Assembly: GCA_029776225.1 (NCBI GenBank)
Contig: JAKOTR010000032.1
Coordinates: forward strand, 101,008 to 165,007
Length of the DNA: 64,000 nucleotides
DNA from: Acidobacteriota bacterium
GTDB lineage: Bacteria > Acidobacteriota > Terriglobia > Bryobacterales > Bryobacteraceae
Reading direction: 5' to 3'
Shown: piece after piece, positions 17,818-26,805 of the stretch
Position numbering within the stretch: the stretch's first letter is position 1
Layout of the letters: every line of letters starts with the position of its first letter
Translations under genes and position numbers: made by a program
Notes under the pieces: generated by a model
The model's database searches: none
What the model saw: only the letters and a program-made list of their open reading frames with translations
What the model was told of the DNA's origin: nothing

Positions 17818-19203
17818 CTATGCTCCGCGAATGCGTTCCAGAAGGCGGTCTCCCGCCTGCCACACGTTACCCGCTCCCAGCGTCAGGACCAAATCGCCGG
17901 GCTTCGCCGCCGCCAGCGCGGCCTCGACCGCGCGCTCGATCGTTCCCACGTACTCCACCGACTTGTGCCCGAAGTCGCGGATCCGCGCCGCCAGTGCCTC
18001 GGCGCTCACACCTTCTATCGGCTTCTCGGACGCCGCGTAGATATCCAGCACGAACACCGAATCGGCCTGGTAAAAACACCGGGCGAACTCGTCCATCAGG
18101 TGGAGCGTGCGGCTGTAGCGGTGCGGCTGGAAGATGACGTGAATCTTGCCGTAATTGCACTGCCGCGCCGCGGCCAGCGTCGAGCGGATCTCGGTGGGAT
18201 GATGGCCATAGTCGTCGACCACCGTGATGCCGCACGCCGTCCCGCGCTCCTGAAACCGGCGGTCCACGCCGGTGTAGGCGGCCAGACCCTCCCGAATCGC
18301 CTCCACGGGGACTTCCAGCTCCAGGCTCACCGCCGCGGCGGCGGCCGCATTCAGCACGTTGTGAGCGCCGGGCACCTGGAGCCGGAACTCACCGAGATCC
18401 GTGCCGCGGTTGCGCAGCCGGAAGGTGCTGGACAGATGCCTGTATTCGCAATCGCTCACCACCACGTCGGCCTGCGCCCGCGTGCCGTAGGTGATCGTTC
18501 GCCTCTTCACTTCCGGCAGAATCCGCTGCACGTTCTCGTCGTCCAGGCAAAGCACCGCAGCGCCGTAGAACGGCACCTTGTTCACGAATTCGACAAACGC
18601 CGCGCGGATTTCTTCGATCGAAGAGTAGTGATCCAGGTGCTCGCGGTCGATGTTCGTCACAATCGCCAGAATCGGCGAGAGCTTTAAAAACGAACCGTCG
18701 CTTTCGTCCGATTCCACCAGCAGGAAGTCGCTATTGCCGAGCCGCGCGTTCGAGCCGCCGATCGACTTCAGCCGGCCGCCCACCACCACGGTCGGGTCCT
18801 GCCCGCCGCGGCTCAGAATCGTCGCCAGCATCGAAGTCGTGGAGGTCTTGCCGTGGCTCCCGGCCACCGCGATGCCGTACTTCAGCCGCATCAGCTCGGC
18901 CAGCATTTCTCCGCGCGGGATCACCGGGATCTGGCGCCGCCGCGCCTCCAACACCTCCGGGTTGTCCTCGCTGATCGCGGAACTCACCACCACGGCCTTC
19001 GCCGCGCCGATGTTCTCCGCCGCGTGTCCTTCGTAAATCTTCGCCCCCAACTCCGCCAGGCGCTCGGTAATCGGCGTCCGCCTCAAGTCCGAACCGGTGA
19101 TCGTGAAGCCGAGATCGAGCAGGATTTCGGCGATCCCGCTCATTCCGATCCCGCCGATGCCGGTGAAATGCAGATGTTGGGGTTTAAGAAACATTTTCTC
19201 CAT
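17818..19203 (-). CDS. murC: UDP-N-acetylmuramate--L-alanine ligase
   Basis: A 461-residue Mur ligase adding L-alanine to UDP-MurNAc in the cytoplasm. The UDP-binding loop [17 protein letters not shown] at the N-terminus and the ATP loop [12 protein letters not shown] near residue 115 are typical of MurC, as is [10 protein letters not shown] near residue 332. Two in-frame ATGs lie close together: 19203 has a poor ribosome site, while 19194 follows GGAGAAA; either is possible and the difference is three residues. It lies 66 bp after murG and 3 bp before ftsQ. Confidence 0.95.
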   Translation of the reverse strand: MEKMFLKPQHLHFTGIGGIGMSGIAEILLDLGFTITGSDLRRTPITERLAELGAKIYEGHAAENIGAAKAVVVSSAISEDNPEVLEARRRQIPVIPRGEMLAELMRLKYGIAVAGSHGKTSTTSMLATILSRGGQDPTVVVGGRLKSIGGSNARLGNSDFLLVESDESDGSFLKLSPILAIVTNIDREHLDHYSSIEEIRAAFVEFVNKVPFYGAAVLCLDDENVQRILPEVKRRTITYGTRAQADVVVSDCEYRHLSSTFRLRNRGTDLGEFRLQVPGAHNVLNAAAAAAVSLELEVPVEAIREGLAAYTGVDRRFQERGTACGITVVDDYGHHPTEIRSTLAAARQCNYGKIHVIFQPHRYSRTLHLMDEFARCFYQADSVFVLDIYAASEKPIEGVSAEALAARIRDFGHKSVEYVGTIERAVEAALAAAKPGDLVLTLGAGNVWQAGDRLLERIRGA

Positions 19204-19269
19204 GCCGCAACCGCGCGGCGAAAAAACATTTATCTAGGCCATTGTTTCGGCTTCGGCCGCGCATGTCAA

Positions 19270-20343
19270 TTAAAATCTTCGGTCCGCCACTTCTTCGAGC
19301 AGGTCCGCCGCGCGCGCCGCGGCGCCCGGCCGCGCGAACCTTCGCGCCGCTTCGCCCATACGCTCCAGCAGGCGCCTTTCGGACGCCAGCCGCCGCACCT
19401 CCTCGAACAGCCTCTTGCCGTCGAACTCGGCGTCCCTCACCAGCCGCGCCGCGCCGGCAGCCGCCAGAATTTCGGCGTTCCGAAGCTGGTGGTCGTCGGC
19501 CGCGAACGGGAACGGCACCAGGATCGCCGGTTTTCCCGCCGCCGCCAGTTCCGCGCAAGCGCCCGCGCCGGAGCGGCAAATCACCAGGTCAGCCTCCGCG
19601 AACGCTGCCGGCATATCTTCGATGAACGGAACCACTTCGCCGTCGAGTCCCGTGCGGGCAAACTCAGAGGCCAGTTCGTCCCAGGCTTCGCGTCCCGTCT
19701 GGTGAATCAGGCGCACCGCGAAATCCGCCTCGCGAAACAGCGGCCAGCTCCCGCGCGCGGCCTGGTTCAGCGTGCGCGAGCCGCGGCTGCCGCCCGTTAT
19801 CAAAACCGTAAGCACGGCGGACCGCCTCTTCGGCGGAATCGAAAAAAATTCCTCGCGCACCGGCAGGCCCGTCAGTTCCGACTTCCCTTCCGGGAACCAG
19901 CGCGCCGTCTCTTCGAAATTGACGAGCACGCGGGCGGCCACCCGCCCCATCCAGCGGTTCGTCATGCCGGGCGCCGCATTCGGCTCCATCAGCACCATGG
20001 GAATGCGCCGCGCCCAGGCCGCCAGCACAACCGGGCCCGCCACGTATCCGCCCATGCTGAATACCGCCGCCGGACGCCATCGCGCGAGCGAACGCATCAT
20101 CGCCAGCGTGCCGGTTCCAAGCTGCCAGAGCGTTTTCACCCGCCGCGCCATTCCTACGCGCTTGAGTCCGCCGATGCGGATCCGCTCCAGCCGGAAACCC
20201 GCCGCCGGGACGAGTTTCGCCTCAATTCCTTCCGCCGTGCCGACAAAGAACGGCTCGTGCCCGCGCCGCTTCAATTCCTCGGCCACCGCCAGCGCGGGAA
20301 TCACGTGCCCGCCCGTGCCGCCGCCGGCCATCAAAAACTTCAT
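19270..20343 (-). CDS. murG: Undecaprenyl-PP-MurNAc-pentapeptide N-acetylglucosaminyltransferase
   Basis: A 357-residue GT28 glycosyltransferase that makes lipid II from lipid I at the inner face of the membrane. The N-terminal acceptor loop FLMAGGGTGGHVIPALAVA is the MurG G-loop 1; the second glycine loop ITGGSRGSRTLNQA lies near residue 180, and the donor-binding ICRSGAGACAELAAAGKPA near residue 265. The start overlaps the ftsW stop in ATGA, indicating coupled translation with the flanking lipid II/septal synthase gene. Confidence 0.96.
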   Translation of the reverse strand: MKFLMAGGGTGGHVIPALAVAEELKRRGHEPFFVGTAEGIEAKLVPAAGFRLERIRIGGLKRVGMARRVKTLWQLGTGTLAMMRSLARWRPAAVFSMGGYVAGPVVLAAWARRIPMVLMEPNAAPGMTNRWMGRVAARVLVNFEETARWFPEGKSELTGLPVREEFFSIPPKRRSAVLTVLITGGSRGSRTLNQAARGSWPLFREADFAVRLIHQTGREAWDELASEFARTGLDGEVVPFIEDMPAAFAEADLVICRSGAGACAELAAAGKPAILVPFPFAADDHQLRNAEILAAAGAARLVRDAEFDGKRLFEEVRRLASERRLLERMGEAARRFARPGAAARAADLLEEVADRRF

Positions 20344-21479
20344 CCTGATTGCTCGCTCACGCTCAGCAGCATCCCAAGCAAGATCAGCGTGCTCAGCAGC
20401 GAACTGCCGCCGTAGCTGATCATCGGAAGCGGAATCCCCTTAGCCGGCGCCATATCCAGCACAACGCTCATGTTCATCAGCGCCTGTACCACGATGATCG
20501 ACGTGACCCCAACCGCCAGGTAGCGGCCGAAATCGTCCTGGGTCGAGCGCGCCAGTTGCAGCCCTCTCCACAGAATCACCAGGTACAGCACGACCAGAGT
20601 GCCGCAGCCGAGCAGCCCCAGTTCCTCGCCGACTACAGCATAAATAAAATCCGTGTGCGCTTCGGGAAGGTAGAACAGCTTCTGCTTGCCGTCCATCAAG
20701 CCCTTTCCGATCAATCCGCCGCTGCCGACCGCGATCTTCGACTGCCGCACGTGGTAGCCCGGGTCGCGGTTGAACGACGATTGGCCCAGATAAGTCTTGA
20801 CTTTCTCCCCCCAGGCGAACCGCTCCAGCGTCTTGTATTCGGGATCGAAAAAGCCGAACACGCGCACCATCCGGTACGGCTTCCAGGCCACCGCCGCTCC
20901 CACGCAGATGACTCCGATAATCAACGCCCTCCAGATGTACTTCTTCTCGAGGCCCGCCACGTAAAACACAACCGCGGCCGTGATCACCAAGACCGCGGCC
21001 GTCCCCAAATCCGCGATCACCACCGCCACCGCGAGCGGCACCACCGCCACCAGCGCCGGCAATAGCGTGTGGCGGTTGTTGATCGCCTTCGCCCGCAGCG
21101 CGACAAAGTACGCCAGAAACAGGATCAGCGCCGGCTTGGCAAACTCCGAAGGCTGTATCCCTACCGGACCCAGCCGCAGCCAGCGGTGCGCCCGGCTGTC
21201 GACGAAATAGACCACAACCAGCAGGAAGAGCACTACGCCGATGGAGGCGAAGGCGCAGGCCGGGGAATTCAACCGGCGGTAATCCAGGCGCATCAGCCCG
21301 ATCATCACCGCCAGACCCAATACGGCCCAGGCCATCTGCCTCACGATGTAGTAACCCGAATACCCGAATTTCAGCTCCGCCACGACCGAGGAGGCGCTGT
21401 AGACCATCACCAGGCCGAAGCACACCAGCGCCAGGATGCAGCCGAACAACACCCAATCGGTCTTGACGCGCTGTGCCAT
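20340..21479 (-). CDS. ftsW: Septal peptidoglycan glycosyltransferase FtsW
   Basis: A 379-residue SEDS-family membrane protein with about ten helices that polymerises lipid II during septation together with FtsI. Conserved loops are visible: RLGPVGIQPSEFAKPALILF near residue 102, GKGLMDGKQKLFYLPEAHTD and EELGLLG around residues 255-285, and KGIPLPMISYGGSS near the C-terminus. The HTDF motif context fits SEDS proteins. RodA is the main alternative, but position between murD and murG in a dcw cluster argues for FtsW. The start is 3 bp after the murD stop. Confidence 0.93.
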   Translation of the reverse strand: MAQRVKTDWVLFGCILALVCFGLVMVYSASSVVAELKFGYSGYYIVRQMAWAVLGLAVMIGLMRLDYRRLNSPACAFASIGVVLFLLVVVYFVDSRAHRWLRLGPVGIQPSEFAKPALILFLAYFVALRAKAINNRHTLLPALVAVVPLAVAVVIADLGTAAVLVITAAVVFYVAGLEKKYIWRALIIGVICVGAAVAWKPYRMVRVFGFFDPEYKTLERFAWGEKVKTYLGQSSFNRDPGYHVRQSKIAVGSGGLIGKGLMDGKQKLFYLPEAHTDFIYAVVGEELGLLGCGTLVVLYLVILWRGLQLARSTQDDFGRYLAVGVTSIIVVQALMNMSVVLDMAPAKGIPLPMISYGGSSLLSTLILLGMLLSVSEQSG

Positions 21480-21482
21480 AAC

Positions 21483-22829
21483 TCAGGACGCCTTGCGCTC
21501 TTCCAGCCTCATCACCGTTTCCTTGAACACCCGCCCGCGGTGCTCGTAATTGTCGAACTGATCGAAACTGGCGCACGCGGGCGCAAGCAGCACCGTGTCG
21601 CCCGGCTCGGCCTCGCTCCAGGCTTCCCGGACGGCGGCTTCCAGCGTGCCCGCGAAGATCAGGCGCACGGAATCCCCCAAATGCTCGGCGATCTTCGGCG
21701 CCGCCGCCCCGATGAGCAGCGCCGCCCGAGCCTTCTCCCGCAGCAGCGGTTGCAGCACCGTGTAGTCGCTGCCCTTGTCCTTGCCGCCCAGTATGATCCA
21801 CAGCCGCCCCGGAAACGCTTCGATCGATTTCACCGTGGCGTCGACGTTCGTGGCTTTCGAATCGTTGTAGAAATCGACGCCGCCAATCGTCCGCACGTAC
21901 TCGATGCGATGCTCGACGCCGGGGAACGTCCGCACCGCCGCCGCGATCGCTTCCAGCGGCACGCCCGCCATGTGCGCCGCGCCCGCCGCCGCCAGCGTGT
22001 TCTCCACGTTGTGCCGCCCGCGCAGCGGAATGTCGGCGATCGCCATGAACGGCGCGCCGTCGCAGTACAGCCGCTCGAAATCGGCGTAGAAGCCGGGTGA
22101 GATGGCGCGCTTCGTCGAGAACCAAATCTTCTGCCCGCGGCTGCGCCGCCCGTACTCCACGCAGCTCGCATCGTCCGCGTTGAGCACCGCGAAATCGCCT
22201 TCCGTTTGCGTCTCGAACAGGCGCGCTTTGGCGTTTACGTAGTTCTCAAACGTGTGATGACGGTCCAGATGGTCCGGGGTGACGTTCAGGCAAACGGCGA
22301 TGTCCGCGCGGAAGCACTCGATGGTTTCCAGTTGGAAGCTGGAGAGCTCGATTACGTTCCACTGCTCCGTGCGCGACGTGGCGATCATCGCCGTAACCGG
22401 CGTTCCGATGTTGCCGCCCACCTGCACCGGAATCCCGGACTCGCGCAGAATATGGCCCGTGAGCGCCGTCGTCGTAGTCTTGCCGTTCGCTCCGGTGATT
22501 CCGATTGTGCGGCCCTGAAGAAAGCCGGCCGTCAGCTCCACTTCTCCGAGCACGCGCGTGCCGCGCCGCCTGGCCGCTTCCAGCTCCGGCAAATCCGACG
22601 GCACGCCGGGCGAAATCACGATCGCATCGACCCCTTCAAACGCCGCGGCCGATTGCGGCTCGAACGGCACGCCGAGCCGCGCCAGCACCGTCCCGGCTTC
22701 GTTCAGCTCGCTCAACGGCTTGCTGTCGATCGCCCGCACCTTCGCGCCCCGGGACAGCAAAAACTCCACCACGGCCAGCCCTGACTGGCCCATCCCCACT
22801 ACCGCGATATTTTTTTCTTGAAAGTCCAA
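21483..22829 (-). CDS. murD: UDP-N-acetylmuramoylalanine--D-glutamate ligase
   Basis: A 448-residue Mur ligase adding D-glutamate. The N-terminus VVGMGQSGLAVVEFL is the MurD-type UDP-binding loop, the ATP loop is GITGANGKTTTTALTG near residue 113, and the C-terminal domain has INDSKAT-like YNDSKATN and LLAPACASFDQF, both characteristic of MurD. It begins 4 bp after mraY and ends 3 bp before ftsW, as in many dcw operons. Confidence 0.96.
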   Translation of the reverse strand: MDFQEKNIAVVGMGQSGLAVVEFLLSRGAKVRAIDSKPLSELNEAGTVLARLGVPFEPQSAAAFEGVDAIVISPGVPSDLPELEAARRRGTRVLGEVELTAGFLQGRTIGITGANGKTTTTALTGHILRESGIPVQVGGNIGTPVTAMIATSRTEQWNVIELSSFQLETIECFRADIAVCLNVTPDHLDRHHTFENYVNAKARLFETQTEGDFAVLNADDASCVEYGRRSRGQKIWFSTKRAISPGFYADFERLYCDGAPFMAIADIPLRGRHNVENTLAAAGAAHMAGVPLEAIAAAVRTFPGVEHRIEYVRTIGGVDFYNDSKATNVDATVKSIEAFPGRLWIILGGKDKGSDYTVLQPLLREKARAALLIGAAAPKIAEHLGDSVRLIFAGTLEAAVREAWSEAEPGDTVLLAPACASFDQFDNYEHRGRVFKETVMRLEERKAS

Positions 22830-22833
22830 CTTC

Positions 22834-23970
22834 TTATCTCAACTTCAATGTCGTCAGCGCAAAGAGCGCCATGACGAGCCCGGCGATCCAGAATCGCACG
22901 ATGATTTTGGATTCCGCCCACCCCAGCGCCTCGAAATGATGATGCAAAGGCGCCATCTTGAAAATTCGCTTGCCGCCCCGCAGCTTGTAACTCGCTACCT
23001 GGAGAATCACCGAAAGCGCCTCCAGCACGAAGACGCCTCCAATGAACAACAGCAAGATTTCCTGCTTGATCAGCACCGCGACCACCGCCAGGCTTCCGCC
23101 CAGCGCCAGCGACCCCACGTCGCCCATGAAAATCTCCGCCGGGTGCGCGTTATACCAGAGGAAGCCCAGGCACGCTCCAGTCATGGCGGCGCAAAAAATG
23201 GTGAGTTCGCCCGCGCCCGGCACCCGCACCAGGTCGAGATACCTGGCGAACTCGGCGTGGCCGCTGGTATAGGTCAGCGCCGTCATCGCCGCCGCTGCGA
23301 CCACCATCAGCCCGATCGCGAGCCCGTCCAGCCCGTCCGTCAGGTTCACCCCGTTCGACATTCCCACGATCCACAGGATCAGAAACAGGAAGAAAAACGT
23401 AAACGCCAGCGGGTAGGTAAACGGGTTGCCGAGCAGCGGCTCGATCACCAGGCTCGGCCTGAACCACTTGAAAAACGGAACGTTCATCGACGTCGAGTAA
23501 GCTCCCTGCTCCCGCAGTATCAGTAGAAAACCGCCGATGATCAGCGCCACCACGCACTGCAACGCGAATTTCTTTCTCCCTGTGAGCCCTAAATTCCGCT
23601 TGTTTCTGATCTTCGTGTAATCGTCCCAAAAACCGATCGCGCCGAAGCTCAGAATGCCGAACAGCGCAATCCAGACATACGGATTGGCGAGGTTCGCCCA
23701 CAGAAGCGTCGGCAGCACGATCGAAATCACGATCAGCACGCCGCCCATGGTCGGGGTCCCCGCCTTCTTCTGGTGCGATTTCGGCCCTTCCTCCCGGATA
23801 TGCTGCCCGATCTGGAATTGCCGCAGCTTGCGGATCAGCCAGGGCCCCAGCACCAGGCAGAGAAACAGCGCCGTGAGACTGGCGAAGGCGGCGCGAAACG
23901 TGATGAACCGGAAGACCCGGAAGGGGCTGAAATATTGATAGAGCTGTTCGAACAGCAGCCAGTAAAACAT
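22834..23970 (-). CDS. mraY: Phospho-N-acetylmuramoyl-pentapeptide-transferase
   Basis: A 378-residue membrane enzyme with about ten helices that transfers phospho-MurNAc-pentapeptide to undecaprenyl phosphate, forming lipid I. Motifs seen: KKAGTPTMGGVLI near residue 70, the aspartate-rich DDYTKIRNKRNLGL near residue 115, NLTDGLDGLAIG near 208, and the family-specific HPAEIFMGDVGSLALGG near 280, plus the late LHHHFE segment. Active-site aspartates are intact. It starts 34 bp after murF, the largest gap in this half of the operon. Confidence 0.97.
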   Translation of the reverse strand: MFYWLLFEQLYQYFSPFRVFRFITFRAAFASLTALFLCLVLGPWLIRKLRQFQIGQHIREEGPKSHQKKAGTPTMGGVLIVISIVLPTLLWANLANPYVWIALFGILSFGAIGFWDDYTKIRNKRNLGLTGRKKFALQCVVALIIGGFLLILREQGAYSTSMNVPFFKWFRPSLVIEPLLGNPFTYPLAFTFFFLFLILWIVGMSNGVNLTDGLDGLAIGLMVVAAAAMTALTYTSGHAEFARYLDLVRVPGAGELTIFCAAMTGACLGFLWYNAHPAEIFMGDVGSLALGGSLAVVAVLIKQEILLLFIGGVFVLEALSVILQVASYKLRGGKRIFKMAPLHHHFEALGWAESKIIVRFWIAGLVMALFALTTLKLR

Positions 23971-24004
23971 CGATTACCTGTTATGCCGGGCTCCCGGCCC
24001 GCAT

Positions 24005-25342
24005 TTAGGCACAGAACCTCTCCAACGCCTTCTCCACCTGGGTGCCGCGCGAACCTTTGAACAGCACCGCGTCGCCTTCCACGAGCAGTGTGCGCAGAAA
24101 TTCGCCGGCGGCGCAGGGGTCCTCGAAAAAGAACGCGGCGCCGGCCGGCAAACCCGATCGAATGGCTTCATCGACCATCGTGCGAGCCGCGCCGCGAATC
24201 CCAACGAGCACATCAACCCCGCACGCGACGGCGTAGTTGCCTACATCGCGGTGCAAAGGCTCGGACCAGCGGCCGAGTTCGAGCATCTCCCCCAGCACGG
24301 CGATCCGCCGCCGCGCGGGTGTCTCCCGGAGCACATCCAACATCGCCCGGACGGCCTCCGGGTTGGAGTTATAGCAATCGTTCAAAATCGTGATCCCGGC
24401 ATGCGTGAAGCGCTCTCCTCGCATCCTGCCCGGTGCGAGTTTCCGGACCGCTTCCACCAGACGTTCCGGCGCGATCCCGAATACCCCCGCCACGGCGATC
24501 CCGGCGAGCGTGTTCAGCAGGCCATGCCGGCCAATCAGACTACATTCGAAATCCGTTTGTCCCAGTCGAAATCGTATGCCGCCCGGCGTGTAGTCTACGT
24601 GCACCGGTTGCACATCAGCTCCGGGGGAAGTACCGAAGGTTACCACAGATCCGCGGTGAATTTCTTTAAATGCGGCGACTCGCGGATCGTCCGCGTTCAA
24701 CACTGCCACCCCGTCCGGCGGAAGGGCTTCGATCAATTCGCGCTTGGCCAGCGCCACTTCCTCCACCGAGTTGAAAAACTCCGCGTGCGCGAACCCGACG
24801 TTCGTTACGACTCCGATATTCGGGCGGGCGATTCCCGCCAGCCGCCGGATCTCCCCGGCGTGATTCATCCCGATCTCCAGCACCGCGGCGCGCGCTTCGT
24901 CCGGAATCCGCAGGATCGACAGCGGCAGCCCGACGTGGTTGTTCAGGTTCCCCACTGTCTTGCCCACCGGCATTTCCGAGGCGAGCAGTTGCGCGATCAC
25001 TTCCTTCGTCGTCGTTTTGCCCGCGCTGCCGGTAACCCCGACTACCTGGCCGCCCCACTGTGCCCGGGACCAGGAAGCCAGCGTCTCCAGCGCCGCCAGC
25101 GTGTCAGGAACCACGAGCAACTCACCTGAGGCAACCGGGTGGTCCACCACCGCGGCCACGGCGCCGCGCCGGAAAGCTTCCTCCACGAAAGCGTGCCCGT
25201 CGTGCTTCGGGCCGCGCAGAGCGAAGAACAGGTCGCCCGGCGAAAGGGTCCGGGAATCCACGCTCCAACCTTCCACCTGCGCGCCCGCGCACGCAGTCTT
25301 CAGCCCAAGCGCGCCTGCCACCTGCTCGAGCCGGAACTTCAT
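24005..25342 (-). CDS. murF: UDP-N-acetylmuramoyl-tripeptide--D-alanyl-D-alanine ligase
   Basis: A 445-residue Mur ligase that adds D-Ala-D-Ala to the UDP-MurNAc tripeptide. The N-terminal SVDSRTLSPGDLFFALRG recognises the uridine nucleotide, the ATP loop is GVTGSAGKTTTKEVIA, and NDCYNSNPEAV near residue 320 is the MurF C-terminal signature. Its ATG overlaps the murE stop in ATGA. The D-Ala-D-Ala ligase that makes its substrate is not in the window. Confidence 0.96.
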   Translation of the reverse strand: MKFRLEQVAGALGLKTACAGAQVEGWSVDSRTLSPGDLFFALRGPKHDGHAFVEEAFRRGAVAAVVDHPVASGELLVVPDTLAALETLASWSRAQWGGQVVGVTGSAGKTTTKEVIAQLLASEMPVGKTVGNLNNHVGLPLSILRIPDEARAAVLEIGMNHAGEIRRLAGIARPNIGVVTNVGFAHAEFFNSVEEVALAKRELIEALPPDGVAVLNADDPRVAAFKEIHRGSVVTFGTSPGADVQPVHVDYTPGGIRFRLGQTDFECSLIGRHGLLNTLAGIAVAGVFGIAPERLVEAVRKLAPGRMRGERFTHAGITILNDCYNSNPEAVRAMLDVLRETPARRRIAVLGEMLELGRWSEPLHRDVGNYAVACGVDVLVGIRGAARTMVDEAIRSGLPAGAAFFFEDPCAAGEFLRTLLVEGDAVLFKGSRGTQVEKALERFCA

Positions 25343-26805
25343 CCGTGGTATCCCATCTCCTTCAGCGCCCGGCGCGCGACTTCTCGATCGTCAAACGGGA
25401 TGGTGCGGTCCTTGAAAATCTGGTAGGTCTCGTGCCCTTTGCCCGCCAGGATCACGATATCGCCCGGTTCGGCCTGCGCCAGCGCGAACCGGATCGCTTT
25501 CTCCCTGTCCGGCTCCGCATGATACGGAACGTCGTGCCGGCACAGCCCTACCATGACGTCGTTCATGATCGCCAGCGGGTCCTCCGAGCGCGGATTGTCC
25601 GAGGTCAGCACGACGTAATCGCTCAGCGATCCGGCCACGCTGCCCATTACCGGGCGCTTGGTCCGGTCGCGGTCCCCGCCGCAGCCGAACAGCGTGATTA
25701 CCCGCCGCGGATTCAAGGAGCGAGCCACCGAAATCACGTTCCGCAGCGCGTCGTCGGTGTGCGCGTAATCCACCGCCACCAAAAACGGCTGCCCCGCCTC
25801 CACCTTTTCAAAGCGCCCCGGCACCGCCCGGCACGCCGCGATGCCCCGCGCGATCGTCTCCGGCGCTATCCCCTCGGATTTCGCAGTCGTCCACGCCGCC
25901 AGAATGTTGTACACGTTCATGAGCCCCGGCAACGGCGAGCTCACCGGATAGCACTCCCCGCCGCAGCGGATCTCGAATCGCAGCCCGTCAAAGCCCGAGC
26001 TCACGTTCGCTGCCCGCACCTCGGCGTCCTCGCCCAGTCCGTACCGGAACACCCGGGTACCGGGGGCGACGGGAATCTCTCTGCTGTAGGGATCGTCCGC
26101 GTTCAGCACGGCTATCGCCGGCGGCGGCGCCCCGGCGCCCTCAAACAGCATGCGCTTGGCGGCGAAATAGTTCTCCATCGTCCCGTGGAAATCCAGGTGG
26201 TCCCGGCTCAGGTTGGTGAATACCGCCGTGTGGAACCGGATGCCGTAGACTCTGCCCAGGGCCAGCCCGTGCGAGGAAACCTCCATGGTGACGTGGCTCC
26301 CGCCGGCATCCCTCAGATCGGCGAACAGCTTGAACAGGTCCGCGGATTCCGGCGTCGTGTTCACCGCCGCCATGCTCCGCCCCGCGATGCGGCATTCGAT
26401 AGTTCCCATCAGTGCGGTGGTTTTGCCCGCCTCCCGGAGCACCGAGTCCAGCAGATACGAGGTCGTCGTTTTTCCGTTCGTGCCGGTGATCCCTATGATC
26501 GAAAGCTGTTCGTCCGGGCAGCCGTAGAACACCCGCGAGGCCAATGCCAGCGCACGCCGGCCGTGCTTCACCTGAATCCACGGGCCCGCGAAACCCTCCG
26601 GCTTCGGCAATTCGCTCACCACCGCCACCGCGCCGCGCTCCAGCGCCTGGGCAGCGAACGCCCGGCCGTCCACGTTCTTGCCGCGAAACGCAAAGAACAG
26701 GTATCCCGGACCGGTCTTCCTGGAGTCATAGGCGATCCCGCGCACTTCCGTATCGGCCGGTATTTCCGGAAGGGCGGCCTCGGGCAGTACGTCTTGAATT
26801 TTCAT
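25339..26805 (-). CDS. murE: UDP-N-acetylmuramoyl-L-alanyl-D-glutamate--2,6-diaminopimelate ligase
   Basis: A 488-residue Mur ligase adding the third stem residue. The uridine motif AYDSRKTGPGYLFFAFRG, the ATP loop GITGTNGKTTTSYLLDS and the C-terminal VVLTSDNPRSEDP are seen. The DNPR tetrapeptide is the established marker for meso-diaminopimelate specificity, as opposed to lysine, so the cell wall is predicted to be of the direct meso-DAP type. The start overlaps the ftsI stop in ATGA and its own stop overlaps murF the same way. Confidence 0.96.
   Translation of the reverse strand: MKIQDVLPEAALPEIPADTEVRGIAYDSRKTGPGYLFFAFRGKNVDGRAFAAQALERGAVAVVSELPKPEGFAGPWIQVKHGRRALALASRVFYGCPDEQLSIIGITGTNGKTTTSYLLDSVLREAGKTTALMGTIECRIAGRSMAAVNTTPESADLFKLFADLRDAGGSHVTMEVSSHGLALGRVYGIRFHTAVFTNLSRDHLDFHGTMENYFAAKRMLFEGAGAPPPAIAVLNADDPYSREIPVAPGTRVFRYGLGEDAEVRAANVSSGFDGLRFEIRCGGECYPVSSPLPGLMNVYNILAAWTTAKSEGIAPETIARGIAACRAVPGRFEKVEAGQPFLVAVDYAHTDDALRNVISVARSLNPRRVITLFGCGGDRDRTKRPVMGSVAGSLSDYVVLTSDNPRSEDPLAIMNDVMVGLCRHDVPYHAEPDREKAIRFALAQAEPGDIVILAGKGHETYQIFKDRTIPFDDREVARRALKEMGYHG

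Noticed and set aside
20440..22125. 561-codon minus-strand frame across ftsW and murD
   Set aside because: Out-of-frame shadow of two well-identified genes; glycine/arginine-rich with no recognisable domain.
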